From Salisapilia sapeloensis (taxonomy: Eukaryota > Oomycota > Peronosporomycetes > Peronosporales > Salisapiliaceae), in contig JAADVB010000010.1 in the NCBI GenBank assembly GCA_023334545.1, positions 62,001 through 126,000 on the forward strand: a stretch of 64,000 nucleotides of DNA, given 5' to 3'. The notes under the pieces are model-generated. The model was not told the DNA's origin, did no database searches, and worked only from the letters and a program-made list of their open reading frames with translations. Positions 19,281-30,126 of the stretch are shown here, piece after piece (the stretch's first letter is position 1; every line of letters begins with the position of its first letter). Made by a program: the position numbers and the translations under genes.

Positions 19281-22200
19281 CTACGACACGACCATCTGCA
19301 TCGACGGGTTGGACGAGTGTCCCTTGCCGTTCTCATCTTTATCTCCATTCTCCTGTCGTTCCTGCGATTCAGCAGCATGAGCCAACGACTCTAAACTGCC
19401 AGCAGCTTCCTTCTCCATCACTTCTCTCGGCATCTTGGGTGGCTCGATATACCTGTCAACGTTGTCAGCAGCATCCATCAGCCACCGTTCGAGCGGATCT
19501 TCCGGAGCAAGCTGACTATACTCGCGGCGGCTGCTCGGTTCCTCGTACCTAGATCCAGCGTCCACACTACCATCCTCAATGCCAGCCTGGAGCACATCGG
19601 CACATATCGCCTGGACCTTTCGTTCAAGCACAGCTAGCGACGGTAGCTCCTCTAACACTTGGTGGAACCACTTATCCATCGCTTCTTCCGTCTCGAACAA
19701 GTGTCGGTACAATGGCGTAAAGCTCGGTGTGCCGTCCAAGAAGACCTCTCGGATATGATGCGCGCGTGCATCTCGATGGAACGGCAGCGTCCGGTCGCCA
19801 CGCATCGCTGGCCAGTTCGCAATGCCGTGCTTGGCCATGCCGTAGAAGATGCCCAAATCGTGAAGCCATGGACACCACCACACAGGCATGTGCTGCACCA
19901 AGTGAGGCGAGCCAGAGCGAAGGTACTGCACCAAAGCCGGCAGCTCGTGCGTGAGTACGTGGCGAACGTCGTCCAGCAGCTGTGCCCGACGCAAGGTCAC
20001 CCACGCCATGTTTCGCGCTTTCAGTCCATGCGCCATGACGCCTTCTTGGCCGTCGACGAATTCAACGCCAATCATATCGGACAAAGCGACGGCACGTTGA
20101 TCGCTCCCGAGGGGATCGACTTTAACACCTGCGAGCTCACGACAGCGAGGAAGGAACTTGTGCTCATAGTACGACTTGGCCATATCCCCCGTCTTCTCCA
20201 ATCTACCCCACTGGACAATATTCGTCCACGACAACGAGTCCGTGTGCCAGGCGAAAGGCTTCGGTGCGCCATCTTCCACGTTTTCCGGAGCTCCAGACAC
20301 GGCACTCTTGGCCAAAATCCGAGGCGCGCCGTAGAGCGCAATCATATAAGAAAAGCTTCGTCGTTCCTCCTTGGTCCAGTCCTTCAGCCGTGCCTTTTGC
20401 GACGGAAGAGCAGGCGGTAGCTGTCCAATGTTGTGCAGACTCGCGAGCACTCGAATGGTGTCCATCTGCGCCAGTTGCTTGGCCTTGAGCTCGACGCGAC
20501 GCAGAGCAGCCTTCCGCTGCTGCTTCTCCAACTCGACCTTGCGCTGGTTCTCGATCTGCGCACGTTCCTTGCGCTCCTGACCGATCTCCTTCTGCCGACG
20601 ACTCTCTTCCACGGACAAGAGCCAGAAGAGCAGGCGGTTCATGGCCTGCACCTCTGGGTTCTTCTCCCTGTCTTCGTCTTCTTTGGCAAAGCACAGACGA
20701 GAATCGCTTAGAATCTGACTCGACCGACCGTACCCATGGAGGAAGACACCAACAAGCAAGTTCCGGTCCGCCTCTAGCCCCCACCACGGCGTCAACTGTG
20801 TCCAGTGCGGACGATCTTGAGCGTCCGGTACATGCACCGCGTCCACTACACTCTGGACGCCATGAAAGTGGACGCGTTCATCAATGTCTGCCGTCTCCTT
20901 CTTCGGCAGCTCTTTCTCTCCGTCATACGCTTCGTCCAGAGCGTCACAGGCGCTTGAGATGACTTCATGCAGTCGATGGAGCATATCCAAACGCACGAGT
21001 ACGCGCCGCCCGCCGCTTTGTTTCATCTTGGTCATAAACTCCTCATCCTGCAGCACTGTCGGCAACGTTGCTTCGTCCACTAGACCCTTCTCCCGAGCCA
21101 TCGTCGACGCACGCACCACGCTCTTCACAAACGGCGCTTCGTCTTTGCTACTAGACGAAGAGCCAGTCGAAGGCTCGACACATCCGAGACCACAAACATA
21201 TAAGAAAGCCTTGGCAAAGGCTGCGACCTCCGAGATAGATCGACTGCCGCCACTCTGTTTGCGAATGAGCTCCCACCGACCAAAGCCGTAGTGCATCAAG
21301 GCTCTCTGGACACGCTCACGACCATTCGCCGTCCACTCCCGCGTCTCCTTCTCCTTATTCGCTTCCGTGTACTCGTCCTTTTCCTCTTCATTGAAATCTT
21401 CCTCTTCCTCTGCCGAATCACCCAAAGTTCCAAACCGATTCACTCGCGTACGTTTACGCTGCAACGGAAGCGCTTCCTCATCTTCCCCAGGCTCTGGATC
21501 CGCCAGTCCCACCGCCTTCTTCCAAAAGTCCGGGTCTTCAATATCCACATCATCATCCGTCGTGGCAGACACGAAACTCGCTTTGCTGAAGCTACTGTTG
21601 CTCTCGTCGGCGTACTGCACCACTTGCGCACTGCGCTGTAGGATCTGGTCAATGTCGGCATCGCAAAACTGCTGAGCAGCCTGGTCGTCCTCTCGAAAGA
21701 CGTCGTAGGCTCCGCGTTTCAACAGCTCATCAATCTCCTTGGCCTCCTCCGCCTTGCTCTTCTTCTCCTGCGACCCATTCTCTCCTTCCTTCTCCCTCCG
21801 CATGTGACTCAAAACAGCCTTGTCCAGTCCGAGCTTGAGACTGGCCTTGTGGAACATGTGCATCTCGTACGTCTTTCTCGTCACGAGGCGATAAATCTTC
21901 ACAGACTGCGTCTGGCCGATACGATGGGCTCTTGCTTGCGCCTGGAGATCGTTATGTGGGTTCCAGTCGCTATCGAATATAAGCACCGTGTCGGCAGCCG
22001 TGAGATTCAGTCCCAAACCACCAGCCTTCGTGCTCAGGAGCATGACAAAACGCTCATACTCTGGCTTGACGAACCGGTTGATAGCTGCCTGTCGCTCATT
22101 CCCTCGGATGTTACCGTCCAGTCGCTCAAAGAGGTAGCCAGAGAAGCGTAGATAGTCCTCGATTATGTCCAACACACGCACCATCTGACTAAACACAAGC

Positions 22201-24368
22201 ACCTTGTGTCCCTGTGCAAGTAGCTTTGGCAGGAGCTTATCTAGTAGTACCATCTTGCCACAGCACTTGACCATCATGTCATGCCGCTCCTGGTCCGTCG
22301 TCAGACCTTCCGTAATGACGTCTTCTACGCCATTGTTCAAGTACGGATGGTTGCAGCACTTGCGCAGCTCCATCATGACGTTCATCAGATTCGGCATATT
22401 CTGGACACCTCCGCCACGTTGTAAGAACGCCGTGTTCTTCTCATAGATGGCACGATACCACTGCTTTTGTACCGGCGTAAGCTCCACTTCGACGATCGTC
22501 TCTTCCTTTGGCGGCAGACTCTTCTCCACATCCTCTTTCACACGACGCAAGAGATACGGCTTGAGCATTCGATGCAAGTCGGCCACCTGTCTCGCTTCAT
22601 GCAAGTCGCCAAACTTGGCTAAAAAGTCTTCAAGCGAAGGGAAGCTCTTGCCGTCTAAAAAGTTTAACAAGGCCCACAACTCCTCTGTCTTATTCTGCAG
22701 CGGCGTGCCTGTCAAGAGGACGCAATGGGCTCTCTGCAACGCTCGTAGCTGTTCCACTAGTCGAGAGCTCTGGTTCTTCAGTCGATGGGCCTCATCGACA
22801 ATGAGACAAGGCCACTTGACTTTCGACAAGATTGAAATGTCTTTAATCGCAATCTCATATGTCGTGATTAAAAGATGGAAGCGAAATGGCTTTTTCTTGT
22901 CCGGACGACCGTTGTCGTCGAGGTAGTAAAACTCATACTCACGAATCAACTCTCGTGCTTCCGCTGTACCATGGTACACGACGCAATTCATGTCTGTCCA
23001 CGTCTCACACTCGTTCTGCCACTGGATAATTAGTGCCAGTGGAGCTACGACTAGAAACGGACCTCGACACCGAATGTCCGGATCCTTTCGCAGTCGATCC
23101 AAGAACGCAAGTGTCTGGATGGTCTTGCCGAGACCCATCTCATCCGCCAAGATGCTCGGACGTTCGTTAAACCAGTTCCACATGAGCCAATTAAGACCTT
23201 CCAACTGGTAGCTGCGCAGCTGCAGCTCCTGTTCCTGACCAAAGAGAGGAGAGTTGTCCAATTTCTTATACTGCCGCAAGGACGGTCGAGGCGGAGGCTC
23301 CCACATATCCTTTGGAGGAAGCGTCAGGGTCTTGCGATAAGACTCAATGGCCGAATCGTCATCGAGATCGCACGCACGCTCCCACGTCGCCTCCGTGTAC
23401 GGAAGCACACGCCACTTGACGAGGTATCGTACACCGTCGTCCAGAGGAGCGTCTGGGAAGTTGACAGGGTCAGGCGGGATCGGATCATCCTTCCGGTCGG
23501 CGAGAATGCGCTGGATCTCGAGGTACTCTGGGTTAAAGTACTCAATCTCATCATCGACATCCTCCATCCGTTTCTTATTCATCTGATTCGCATGCGTCAA
23601 GTGTTTCTTTTCTAAAAAGCGTTTAATCTTGAGCTTGTTGGTAGCATCTAGCTCCAGCAGCGTCTGCTCCTGCTCCCACGACGCATGCATGTACGAGAAA
23701 TGGCGCCACTTGACCAAATACTCTTGCTTCCCGTCCACCTCTCTGTTCCCCATGATCTTCTCAATCACCATCGTCGGGAGCTCCGTCGTGGCTAGTCCCT
23801 CCTCTTTCTTCTTCTTCACCGGAGGTCCGTCCGAATCGTACAATTCGTCCGAGATGCTCCCGCTCTTCTCCTTGTCCGATCCGTCGCTCTCAATCAGCTG
23901 CTCAGCCATCTTCCGAGATCGCTTCTTGCTTCGCTTCCGAGCTTCGCGCCGCACAGGTCGCTCCTCCTCTCGATGCTTGTGCTTGTGCTTCTTCTTCTTG
24001 GACCTGCGAGATCGCTTCGTGCCGCACGTCGGACACTCCCGCACACGTCCGTCCTCCTGCTTGTCGCCACAATTGTCGCACACCCATCCTTTGCGACTGC
24101 GCTCGCTCTTCTCCTGTCGCGTGCCCTGGACTTTAGCATTCGCCTCGGCCGTCGTCAAGGCTTCCGGGGCGGGTCTCCGCACTCCCTGTTTTTCGCACAA
24201 CGGACAAATGTAGCTGTCCATGGCCTCGAGCTCTTCCGTGGACAGCAAGAGCCCGCAGCAGCTCGGATGGACCCAGCCGTTGCACCCGCCAGTGCCGACG
24301 ATGCACTCGATCATGATTCCAGTATCATCCTGCTGACATACGCAGTACTTTGTTAATGCCTGCGCCAT
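19281..24368 (-). CDS. CHD-family chromatin remodelling ATPase
   Basis: A single exon of 1695 codons. In order: a PHD finger at residues ~8-58 (CVCQQDDTG to YICPLCEKQG), a CxxC..CxxC zinc ribbon at ~95-121, a Lys/Arg-rich stretch, chromodomain 1 at ~200-240 (YLVKWRHFSYMHASWE), chromodomain 2 at ~285-335 (YLVKWRVLPYTEATWE), the SNF2 ATPase with Walker A DEMGLGKT near residue 407 and DEAH near 525, and the helicase C domain to about 850 (ARAHRIGQ). The C-terminal half is long, with coiled-coil-like KERAQIENQRKVELEKQQRK. CHD proteins slide nucleosomes, and PHD plus double chromodomains points to the CHD3/4 (Mi-2) or CHD1 side of the family. It is convergent with the EGF-repeat gene, with 53 bases between stops. 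Confidence 0.93.
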   Translation of the reverse strand: MAQALTKYCVCQQDDTGIMIECIVGTGGCNGWVHPSCCGLLLSTEELEAMDSYICPLCEKQGVRRPAPEALTTAEANAKVQGTRQEKSERSRKGWVCDNCGDKQEDGRVRECPTCGTKRSRRSKKKKHKHKHREEERPVRREARKRSKKRSRKMAEQLIESDGSDKEKSGSISDELYDSDGPPVKKKKEEGLATTELPTMVIEKIMGNREVDGKQEYLVKWRHFSYMHASWEQEQTLLELDATNKLKIKRFLEKKHLTHANQMNKKRMEDVDDEIEYFNPEYLEIQRILADRKDDPIPPDPVNFPDAPLDDGVRYLVKWRVLPYTEATWERACDLDDDSAIESYRKTLTLPPKDMWEPPPRPSLRQYKKLDNSPLFGQEQELQLRSYQLEGLNWLMWNWFNERPSILADEMGLGKTIQTLAFLDRLRKDPDIRCRGPFLVVAPLALIIQWQNECETWTDMNCVVYHGTAEARELIREYEFYYLDDNGRPDKKKPFRFHLLITTYEIAIKDISILSKVKWPCLIVDEAHRLKNQSSRLVEQLRALQRAHCVLLTGTPLQNKTEELWALLNFLDGKSFPSLEDFLAKFGDLHEARQVADLHRMLKPYLLRRVKEDVEKSLPPKEETIVEVELTPVQKQWYRAIYEKNTAFLQRGGGVQNMPNLMNVMMELRKCCNHPYLNNGVEDVITEGLTTDQERHDMMVKCCGKMVLLDKLLPKLLAQGHKVLVFSQMVRVLDIIEDYLRFSGYLFERLDGNIRGNERQAAINRFVKPEYERFVMLLSTKAGGLGLNLTAADTVLIFDSDWNPHNDLQAQARAHRIGQTQSVKIYRLVTRKTYEMHMFHKASLKLGLDKAVLSHMRREKEGENGSQEKKSKAEEAKEIDELLKRGAYDVFREDDQAAQQFCDADIDQILQRSAQVVQYADESNSSFSKASFVSATTDDDVDIEDPDFWKKAVGLADPEPGEDEEALPLQRKRTRVNRFGTLGDSAEEEEDFNEEEKDEYTEANKEKETREWTANGRERVQRALMHYGFGRWELIRKQSGGSRSISEVAAFAKAFLYVCGLGCVEPSTGSSSSSKDEAPFVKSVVRASTMAREKGLVDEATLPTVLQDEEFMTKMKQSGGRRVLVRLDMLHRLHEVISSACDALDEAYDGEKELPKKETADIDERVHFHGVQSVVDAVHVPDAQDRPHWTQLTPWWGLEADRNLLVGVFLHGYGRSSQILSDSRLCFAKEDEDREKNPEVQAMNRLLFWLLSVEESRRQKEIGQERKERAQIENQRKVELEKQQRKAALRRVELKAKQLAQMDTIRVLASLHNIGQLPPALPSQKARLKDWTKEERRSFSYMIALYGAPRILAKSAVSGAPENVEDGAPKPFAWHTDSLSWTNIVQWGRLEKTGDMAKSYYEHKFLPRCRELAGVKVDPLGSDQRAVALSDMIGVEFVDGQEGVMAHGLKARNMAWVTLRRAQLLDDVRHVLTHELPALVQYLRSGSPHLVQHMPVWWCPWLHDLGIFYGMAKHGIANWPAMRGDRTLPFHRDARAHHIREVFLDGTPSFTPLYRHLFETEEAMDKWFHQVLEELPSLAVLERKVQAICADVLQAGIEDGSVDAGSRYEEPSSRREYSQLAPEDPLERWLMDAADNVDRYIEPPKMPREVMEKEAAGSLESLAHAAESQERQENGDKDENGKGHSSNPSMQMVVS

Positions 24369-25598
24369 CGTTCAGGAAAAAGTTGTATGCCTTCTACTTG
24401 AACCTCCCCCCTCTCGTGCGCTTTGCGTTTTTCTTCTTTCGCACTTTTGAGGCCAGTAGTTATTTCAAACTCACATCCCATCATCATCTGCGCTTCCCGA
24501 ATTAGCTCGGCATTTCGCACCTAATCTGAAGGGATTATTAGAATCAGGAAGTGTGATTGGAGAAAGCTAATTCGTAGCTAAAAGGTAGGTTCCCGCCAAT
24601 CATAAAAGCAGTGTTTCTCTGTCTCGAGTCTTTCTGGCTCGACTTCCATGGCCGGTTCTGTCGGTCTTACCGCTATCTTTGACAGGAATCGACAATGCAA
24701 GAGACGTGTACAAGGTTTGAAGTACAATATGGGTGATGTATGTATGCTGCTTCAAGTACCACATCGCCAACTAAAAGTATTATTATCGTAGTCTGTTAAA
24801 CATCATGCGTTGTCCGATGTAGCGATGTACCTGGCACTAAAATTCTCCTAAAGTGTCCTATCTACTCAAATGTTCATTTTATTGCATCGTACTTTGCCTT
24901 ACCTGTCGGTGAACACGTCAACTTAAAGTGGAAAGTTGGAGTTCTTGGAGGTATCCTCAACGTGTTGAGGTTGCCATATCTTCAACGACGTGAGAAGGAT
25001 AGATAAAGACGATTAAACATGAGCACTGCATTGATATTCATGCTAGTCGATAAAACACGACAAGTATCTTTGGCATACGAATAAAAACGTCAAAAATCTA
25101 CAGCTGACTATTGTCATTGATCTATGCATATTGCTGGTGGTGTACTCGTAAGAAATCATCTTAGACTGAAACCTCAATACGTTCACAAATACTGCCTTCC
25201 ACCGAGTACAATGTAAGCTATGCGAGTGTGGAGAATATTCAAATACATGGGTCGATCATTTAAATGCCAAGCGTCCTATATGAAACGCAAATCGACCATC
25301 GATAGCTTCTTGTTCTATGTTGCAAGATGTCGTGTCGGAATCATAGTCACTTGCAACAGTATCCAAGTACATAGGCTGTAAATTCAATCCCCAAGACCTG
25401 ACACAGGCATTCCCTCAAAAATGGGAGCATCGCCCATGCTACTGATATTCCATCTCTACCGACAGTAGGCGGAAAGAGGCAGTCAATAGAGCACCGAAAG
25501 CAACGATCCAAATGTCTCATGGTCCGTTTCATTCCATTTTTAGCAAATCAACAGAGCGATCGTAGCTCAAGCGGTTTTACTGCTCCTCTTGCCGTAAT
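24369..25598. other. Intergenic, 1.2 kb, no gene recognised
   Basis: Promoter region of the CHD gene (minus) and of the membrane protein at 25599 (plus). The only frame near 60 codons (25347-25532, minus) shows no recognisable features. AT-rich in parts. No tRNA-like fold was noticed by eye. Confidence 0.5.
25529..25545 (+). promoter_or_regulatory. Oomycete-type initiator plus flanking element
   Basis: TCATTCC at 25529-25535 is followed at once by an ATTTTT run (25536-25541). This fits the initiator (TCATTYY) and flanking promoter region (CAWTTT-like) described for oomycete promoters. It lies about 68 bases upstream of the ATG at 25599, a normal distance for a start site. No other site in the window was as clear. 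Confidence 0.5.
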
Positions 25599-26828
25599 AT
25601 GGAGTCCAGCGACGGTCTCACGAGCGGCGACTTAATATGGATCATATCGACCATCCTCCTCTACTCGGTCCTCAGTGCAGTCACCGCCTACGTTCTATGG
25701 CGCGAATACAGACCTCGCCAGCATCATTACATGCCAGTCGCGCTTAACGGAGCTTCCGATCTTCCACAACATGCCAATCACCGACGTGGCGCCTCGACTT
25801 CCCATCAGAACATGCAATCTCGAGCCAATAGCATGAGCAACTCTGGAGCGAACGCAGTTTCGTCAAGTTCCAATCTGCTCGACGATGACGCCGGTACGAA
25901 CGAATCGACCGGATCGGAGACTCGCCGGCGCTTCTTCATCCTTCTTTTGATTGCCAGCGTGTCTCGAGTGAGCTCTCTCATCGCTGAACTCGTGCTCTTG
26001 CACATGGATGAAGACTTTACGGACGGATCGCTCACTCGGCGCCTACTAGCTCTTTTCCTGTGGCTACCGTCTCTACTCTTCATCACCATGTACGCTCTCG
26101 TACTGCTCTTTTGGTCACAACTGTGCTATGCATGCTGGGGTAAATCGCTGCCCTGGCCGCGCCGTGTATTTTTCGTGTTTAACGTATCGATCTACATTGC
26201 CCTCGCCGTCATTTTCTTTACAAACTCTACGGCAGGAGGCATCGGCAAGAGCTGCGACAATCTACTCGGCTCTCTCTACCTACTCGGCCTATTCGCCATG
26301 CTCTACTATAGCATCCGTCTCCTACACTTTTTCAGCACGCAAAGTCCTGACGAAGACTTTTTCTTCGACTTGCCGTCGCACCGGTCATCTACTAGCCACA
26401 GCTGGACACCTCGGCAAGTAGTCATGTGCCGTATCGTGGCGGTGTGCAGTCTACTTTGTCTACTTTTCCTATCCAAAGGCGTCTACTTGCTGAGCATGGG
26501 CACGGGACTCATGCCTACGGAAGAGTCGGACTATAGCAGTCCCGTTGGTCAGCGCCATATCGGATCTGAGTTTATTCTCCACTTTTGCACCGAATTTCTA
26601 CCGGCAGCGCTGCTGCTTTTTGTGACACGACCGGATGCGAAGGCGAGTGCCCAGTCCACTCACACGTCGTCCAGCGTCCACATGAGCCAAGCGAAGCCAC
26701 CCACACCCAACTATAGCTTCCAATCGCGGACAAACAGCGCGAGCTACCACGAGGAACCATTCAGCAACGGCAATATCAGCCATCAGGTACACTTTAATTA
26801 CAATAGCACTACAAGAAGTGGATTTTAA
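25599..26828 (+). CDS. TOM1/THH1-like multi-pass membrane protein
   Basis: A single exon of 409 codons. About seven hydrophobic segments are visible, starting with IWIISTILLYSVLSAVTAYVL; a polar Ser/Asn-rich loop separates the first from the rest. The central part (LLFWSQLCYACWGKSLPWPRR then FFVFNVSIYIALAV) resembles the THH1/TOM1/TOM3 domain, whose plant members are seven-segment vacuolar membrane proteins. The C-terminus is a polar cytoplasmic tail. A GPCR-like topology is possible, but no ligand or G-protein motif is seen. A core promoter element lies 68 bases upstream. Family assignment rests on topology and a short motif, so it is moderate. Confidence 0.6.
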   Translation: MESSDGLTSGDLIWIISTILLYSVLSAVTAYVLWREYRPRQHHYMPVALNGASDLPQHANHRRGASTSHQNMQSRANSMSNSGANAVSSSSNLLDDDAGTNESTGSETRRRFFILLLIASVSRVSSLIAELVLLHMDEDFTDGSLTRRLLALFLWLPSLLFITMYALVLLFWSQLCYACWGKSLPWPRRVFFVFNVSIYIALAVIFFTNSTAGGIGKSCDNLLGSLYLLGLFAMLYYSIRLLHFFSTQSPDEDFFFDLPSHRSSTSHSWTPRQVVMCRIVAVCSLLCLLFLSKGVYLLSMGTGLMPTEESDYSSPVGQRHIGSEFILHFCTEFLPAALLLFVTRPDAKASAQSTHTSSSVHMSQAKPPTPNYSFQSRTNSASYHEEPFSNGNISHQVHFNYNSTTRSGF

Positions 26829-28341
26829 GGATTGGTGGCCACTCGGATCGCAATAGCAGCTGCGGATGTATGGTTCCGCGAACAATCGGTACGATCGGAA
26901 GGAAGCGGCGGAAGCTACACGACCCATGAAGCCCTCGTCCGGTCTCCACCAGTTTCCTTGAGTCGATAGAAGTATCTCCTAACTATGCCTTGGAACGACG
27001 CTTATCCGTATTGATGCCGTCCGTCGTTCAGTTGTGAGTGGTACCTCTTGTCAGTCTGTGGCCCGAAGCAAGATAACGTCAACATGCCACAGTCATTACT
27101 GCTTGGCCCTAGACCTATTACGACCTAACTCGACATAAACCAGTCAGGCGTAATACCAATAGAATGATTGCTGTCCATTGGAAGCCGAATTCTTCATTCT
27201 GCGAGGCTCTCGGAGCGTCTTTAAGCCAGTCGTAAATTTATTTCATTGATGACCAGCTATCTGTTTAGATGAAACCTTTTTTTGAATACTTCCAGTGCAT
27301 GTCAAAAAATGAAGTGGTGCGGAGAGACATCGTGCACCATTCGCTTGACCTGTCTCATTTCTGTCTCCGCTCACAAAGAGGCTTCGACCCAATCACCATG
27401 CGGAAACGGATCACACTATCAGAAGATACTAACGATGCGGAGCAAACAATTACGCTGCGTAAATTCTTTTGGTCAACGCGCTCGCTCCGGATTGGCAATC
27501 ATCTCGTACAGAGCTCTCCTACCTATACCTTCTACTGACTATGTACGGAAACTTGATGGTGGAGATACCTGTGATACTTGAGAGCTTTCATTGGAGGCTG
27601 CGATCACGTAGCTACGAAATGTCACCTTTTATAAAAATAATCGGGTTAAAGTTTACACCCTTGTTTTACAGCCTACAACTAACTTCATGGATGTGTCTCC
27701 CACCAGTGCGGTACCAAGCTCATGTAAAGACGGTTCCACTATCACAACTTTGCTCCCTCCGTGCCAACATTGCGTCGTTAAAAAAGAATATTTTCTCATG
27801 ACGCGCCGAACTATCAACAAGCGAGTAATCACTGCTTGTTCGTCGAGTTCGAAAGGTGGTGGCAAAGCACACTCGAGCGAAAGCATTGGAAAGCACTTTT
27901 TCTATCGATGATGATGAAAACTCCCATGTGTTGTTACTCGTGAGATCGACGAAAGATAGGTGGGGCTGTCTTCCACATGAGCAACAAGTATTTCTTAAAA
28001 CGTGAAAACTCATTGCCTCGGCTACGCGAACTATGCATGTAGATTTCACCTAGTGTTCGAAAAAGTCAAGCAGAGCGAAGTAGAGCGAGAAAGAGGTACA
28101 AGACATAGCACACCTGTCGAATAAGACTTTTTTTCCGAACCACCCTTCTCACCGTAAACATGAGCGTGAGCAATCCGTCGGTCTGAATGCGGGATCGTCT
28201 CGAAAAAAAGACAGGCCTGATTGCGGCACTCCAGTCCATTTCTACTTTTGCCTGCTCGTGCCAACAAGGTCTTTTCATCTAGTACCAAGTGGTGACAAGA
28301 CAATTGCCTCTTCACCTTCTACATCAATACAAAAGACCGAC
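26829..28341. other. Intergenic, 1.5 kb, no convincing gene
   Basis: Overlapping frames of 60-110 codons occur on both strands (for example 27269-27538 and 27469-27801 forward, 27653-27886 and 28046-28315 reverse). None has recognisable motifs, and they contradict each other. Decayed transposon sequence is possible but I see no terminal repeats or transposase motifs. Confidence 0.45.
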
Positions 28342-29103
28342 ATGACTACTTCGTCGCACACATTCCCGCACATGGAGTCTAATTTCGGACCTGCCTTCAC
28401 GCATCCGACCACGGCCCATTCGCGCTTGAAGATACCGTCACCTCCGCGTCTGGTATCCCAATCCGAGTCGACGTCGAGGTTGCCGCCAAAACTGCCATCT
28501 CTAGAAGGACTGCTTAAAAACATGCAGTCCGAAGGTCAGACGCACCCTAGACCGTACCAAGAACCACACGCGAGCTTTCCATCACCCGACTCATCGTCTC
28601 CGATGCCGTCGCTCTTAGCGCTGTCGAATCATTCGTCACCCACAATGTCTCTGCCATCCACGCCACTTGTCTGTCGGAATCCATACCAGAGCCCATGGAG
28701 CGCTGCGACACCGAATGAAGCTCAGACCAAGTACGAGAACCAGTTCGACCCATCCAGCCGGAAAAGATCCGAGCCGATGCATGTCTCGGCACCCGTTCGA
28801 TCGACCAAGCAAAACCGCCCAGCCGGGAACAGAACTCGTGCGTCTAAATACTGCAAAGTAGATGGGTGCCAACGCGTGTCCCAGCGAAACAACCTGTGTC
28901 ACAGCCACGGAGGCAAGCGGCTATGCAAAGAGGACGGCTGCAGCTCCAAGGATCGTGGCAATGGATACTGCATCAAGCACGGCGGCGGCAAGTTCTGCGC
29001 CTCAAGAGGTTGCATGAAAAAGGCTCGACGCAAAGGTCTATGCACACAGTGCTTTCGCGTCACCGAGGCCGCCCAGGAAGACGCCCACGAGTGGGCATAT
29101 TAA
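28342..29103 (+). CDS. Ser/Pro-rich protein with three C-terminal CxxxxC..CxxH zinc knuckles
   Basis: The ATG at 28342 opens 253 residues; the frame also extends upstream but only with a GTG. The first ~170 residues are rich in Ser, Pro and Thr and look disordered, as in many transcription factors. The last ~75 residues hold three repeats: KYCKVDGC..NNLCHSHGG, RLCKEDGC..NGYCIKHGG, and KFCASRGC..KGLCTQCF. This C-x4-C-x(n)-C-x2-H/C pattern resembles the zinc-binding repeats of WRKY19-like proteins common in oomycetes. A nuclear regulatory role is likely, but DNA binding is inference. A basic stretch (SSRKRSE) may be a nuclear signal. Confidence 0.7.
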   Translation: MTTSSHTFPHMESNFGPAFTHPTTAHSRLKIPSPPRLVSQSESTSRLPPKLPSLEGLLKNMQSEGQTHPRPYQEPHASFPSPDSSSPMPSLLALSNHSSPTMSLPSTPLVCRNPYQSPWSAATPNEAQTKYENQFDPSSRKRSEPMHVSAPVRSTKQNRPAGNRTRASKYCKVDGCQRVSQRNNLCHSHGGKRLCKEDGCSSKDRGNGYCIKHGGGKFCASRGCMKKARRKGLCTQCFRVTEAAQEDAHEWAY

Positions 29104-29665
29104 AGCCGTCAAGGCGCTCCCTGTAACCTAGCACTAGGTGGCGATGGACGTATGAGCTTACATAAAGTTTCGCCATCCAAATAACAAAGAAAACCATTTT
29201 TTATACACAATCTCTACTTTTATCAACTTCCGCATAAACAAAAGGACACATGGATTGTCGTCTCTTCCAGTGGTGCATGTGAAACGCCCATTAAAAGCTT
29301 GTCTCTATCCAGTGGTACGGACCTCTTCGTGGCCGAAAGAATGGCGTACGTGAAACCGTCGGGGACTGGCCACTTCCAGACAGCCTCAACAAAAATATGA
29401 GGGAGGAAGATGGCACCTCCCCAGTCTTGAAGATAGTAATCCAGACTTCTTGACGTGAAAGTTGCACGAATGTTGCCAATACACCTTTACAGCAACATTT
29501 TCGTAGTAGACGATTAATGAGGCGAGCAATTCTCCGCCGTCCGGCACCTCGTCAGCTTTTCGCACTGGTACGTCTACGCCTGTTCTTCTTGTCTGACGTT
29601 AGATCCGCGAAACGGTCAAGAAAGATCCCTTATACTTCCTTGTGCAATCTTATTAGATTAAGAAC
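29104..29665. other. Intergenic, no gene recognised
   Basis: The 3' flank of the zinc-knuckle gene and promoter of the BolA gene. A 62-codon reverse frame (29291-29479) shows no features. Confidence 0.5.
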
Positions 29666-30101
29666 ATGAGCACTGGCGAGACTGCTGGCCCGACGGCCCT
29701 TCGGATCCAAGATAAGCTTACGTCGACCTTTCAGCCAAGTCATCTGGAAGTGCTGAACGAGAGCTACATGCACAATGTGCCGAAAGGAGCAGAGACACAC
29801 TTTAAAGTACATCTACATGCGTAATCGTTATCAGACTTAAAGCTGAGAGGTAGCCTAGGTCGTCGTCGTCTCTGATCTCTTCGATGGCAAAAAAGTGCTA
29901 GAACGTCACCGCATGGTTAATGAAGCACTGCAGGAGGAACTAGATGCTGGTGTCCACGCATTGTCGATCAAGCCCAAGACACCGGCGCAGTGGTCGAAAA
30001 ACTCCACAGTCGCGCCATCGCCGTCCTGCCGTGGCGGCATGAAGACAGATCCTACCAAACAAGAATTCCTAGCCAACCTCCAGGAACAGCATAAACAATA
30101 A
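29666..30101 (+). CDS. BOLA1: BolA-family protein
   Basis: Two exons (29666-29806 and 29859-30101, 52-base intron) give 127 residues. The BolA core is clear: LHPSHLE-like [41 protein letters not shown], and [13 protein letters not shown]. BolA proteins partner monothiol glutaredoxins in iron-sulphur cluster handling; BOLA1-type members are usually mitochondrial, but no clear targeting peptide is visible here. The C-terminal ~35 residues are polar and family-atypical. The join HFK to VVVV restores the family's core strand. It is convergent with the PPCS gene, with only 25 bases between coding ends. Confidence 0.88.
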
Positions 30102-30126
30102 GACGAAAGACATCTTCCTATTCCTT

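Noticed and set aside
19659-20787. Long frames (up to 253 codons) on both strands inside the CHD gene
   Set aside because: Shadows in other frames of a clear single-exon gene; composition is Arg-rich, as expected from frame shift.
27269-27801. Overlapping forward frames of 89-110 codons
   Set aside because: They overlap in different frames, have no motif, and no splice model improved them.
28258-28341. Longer zinc-knuckle protein starting at 28258
   Set aside because: The first codon there is GTG, which is not a normal nuclear start; the first ATG in frame is at 28342.
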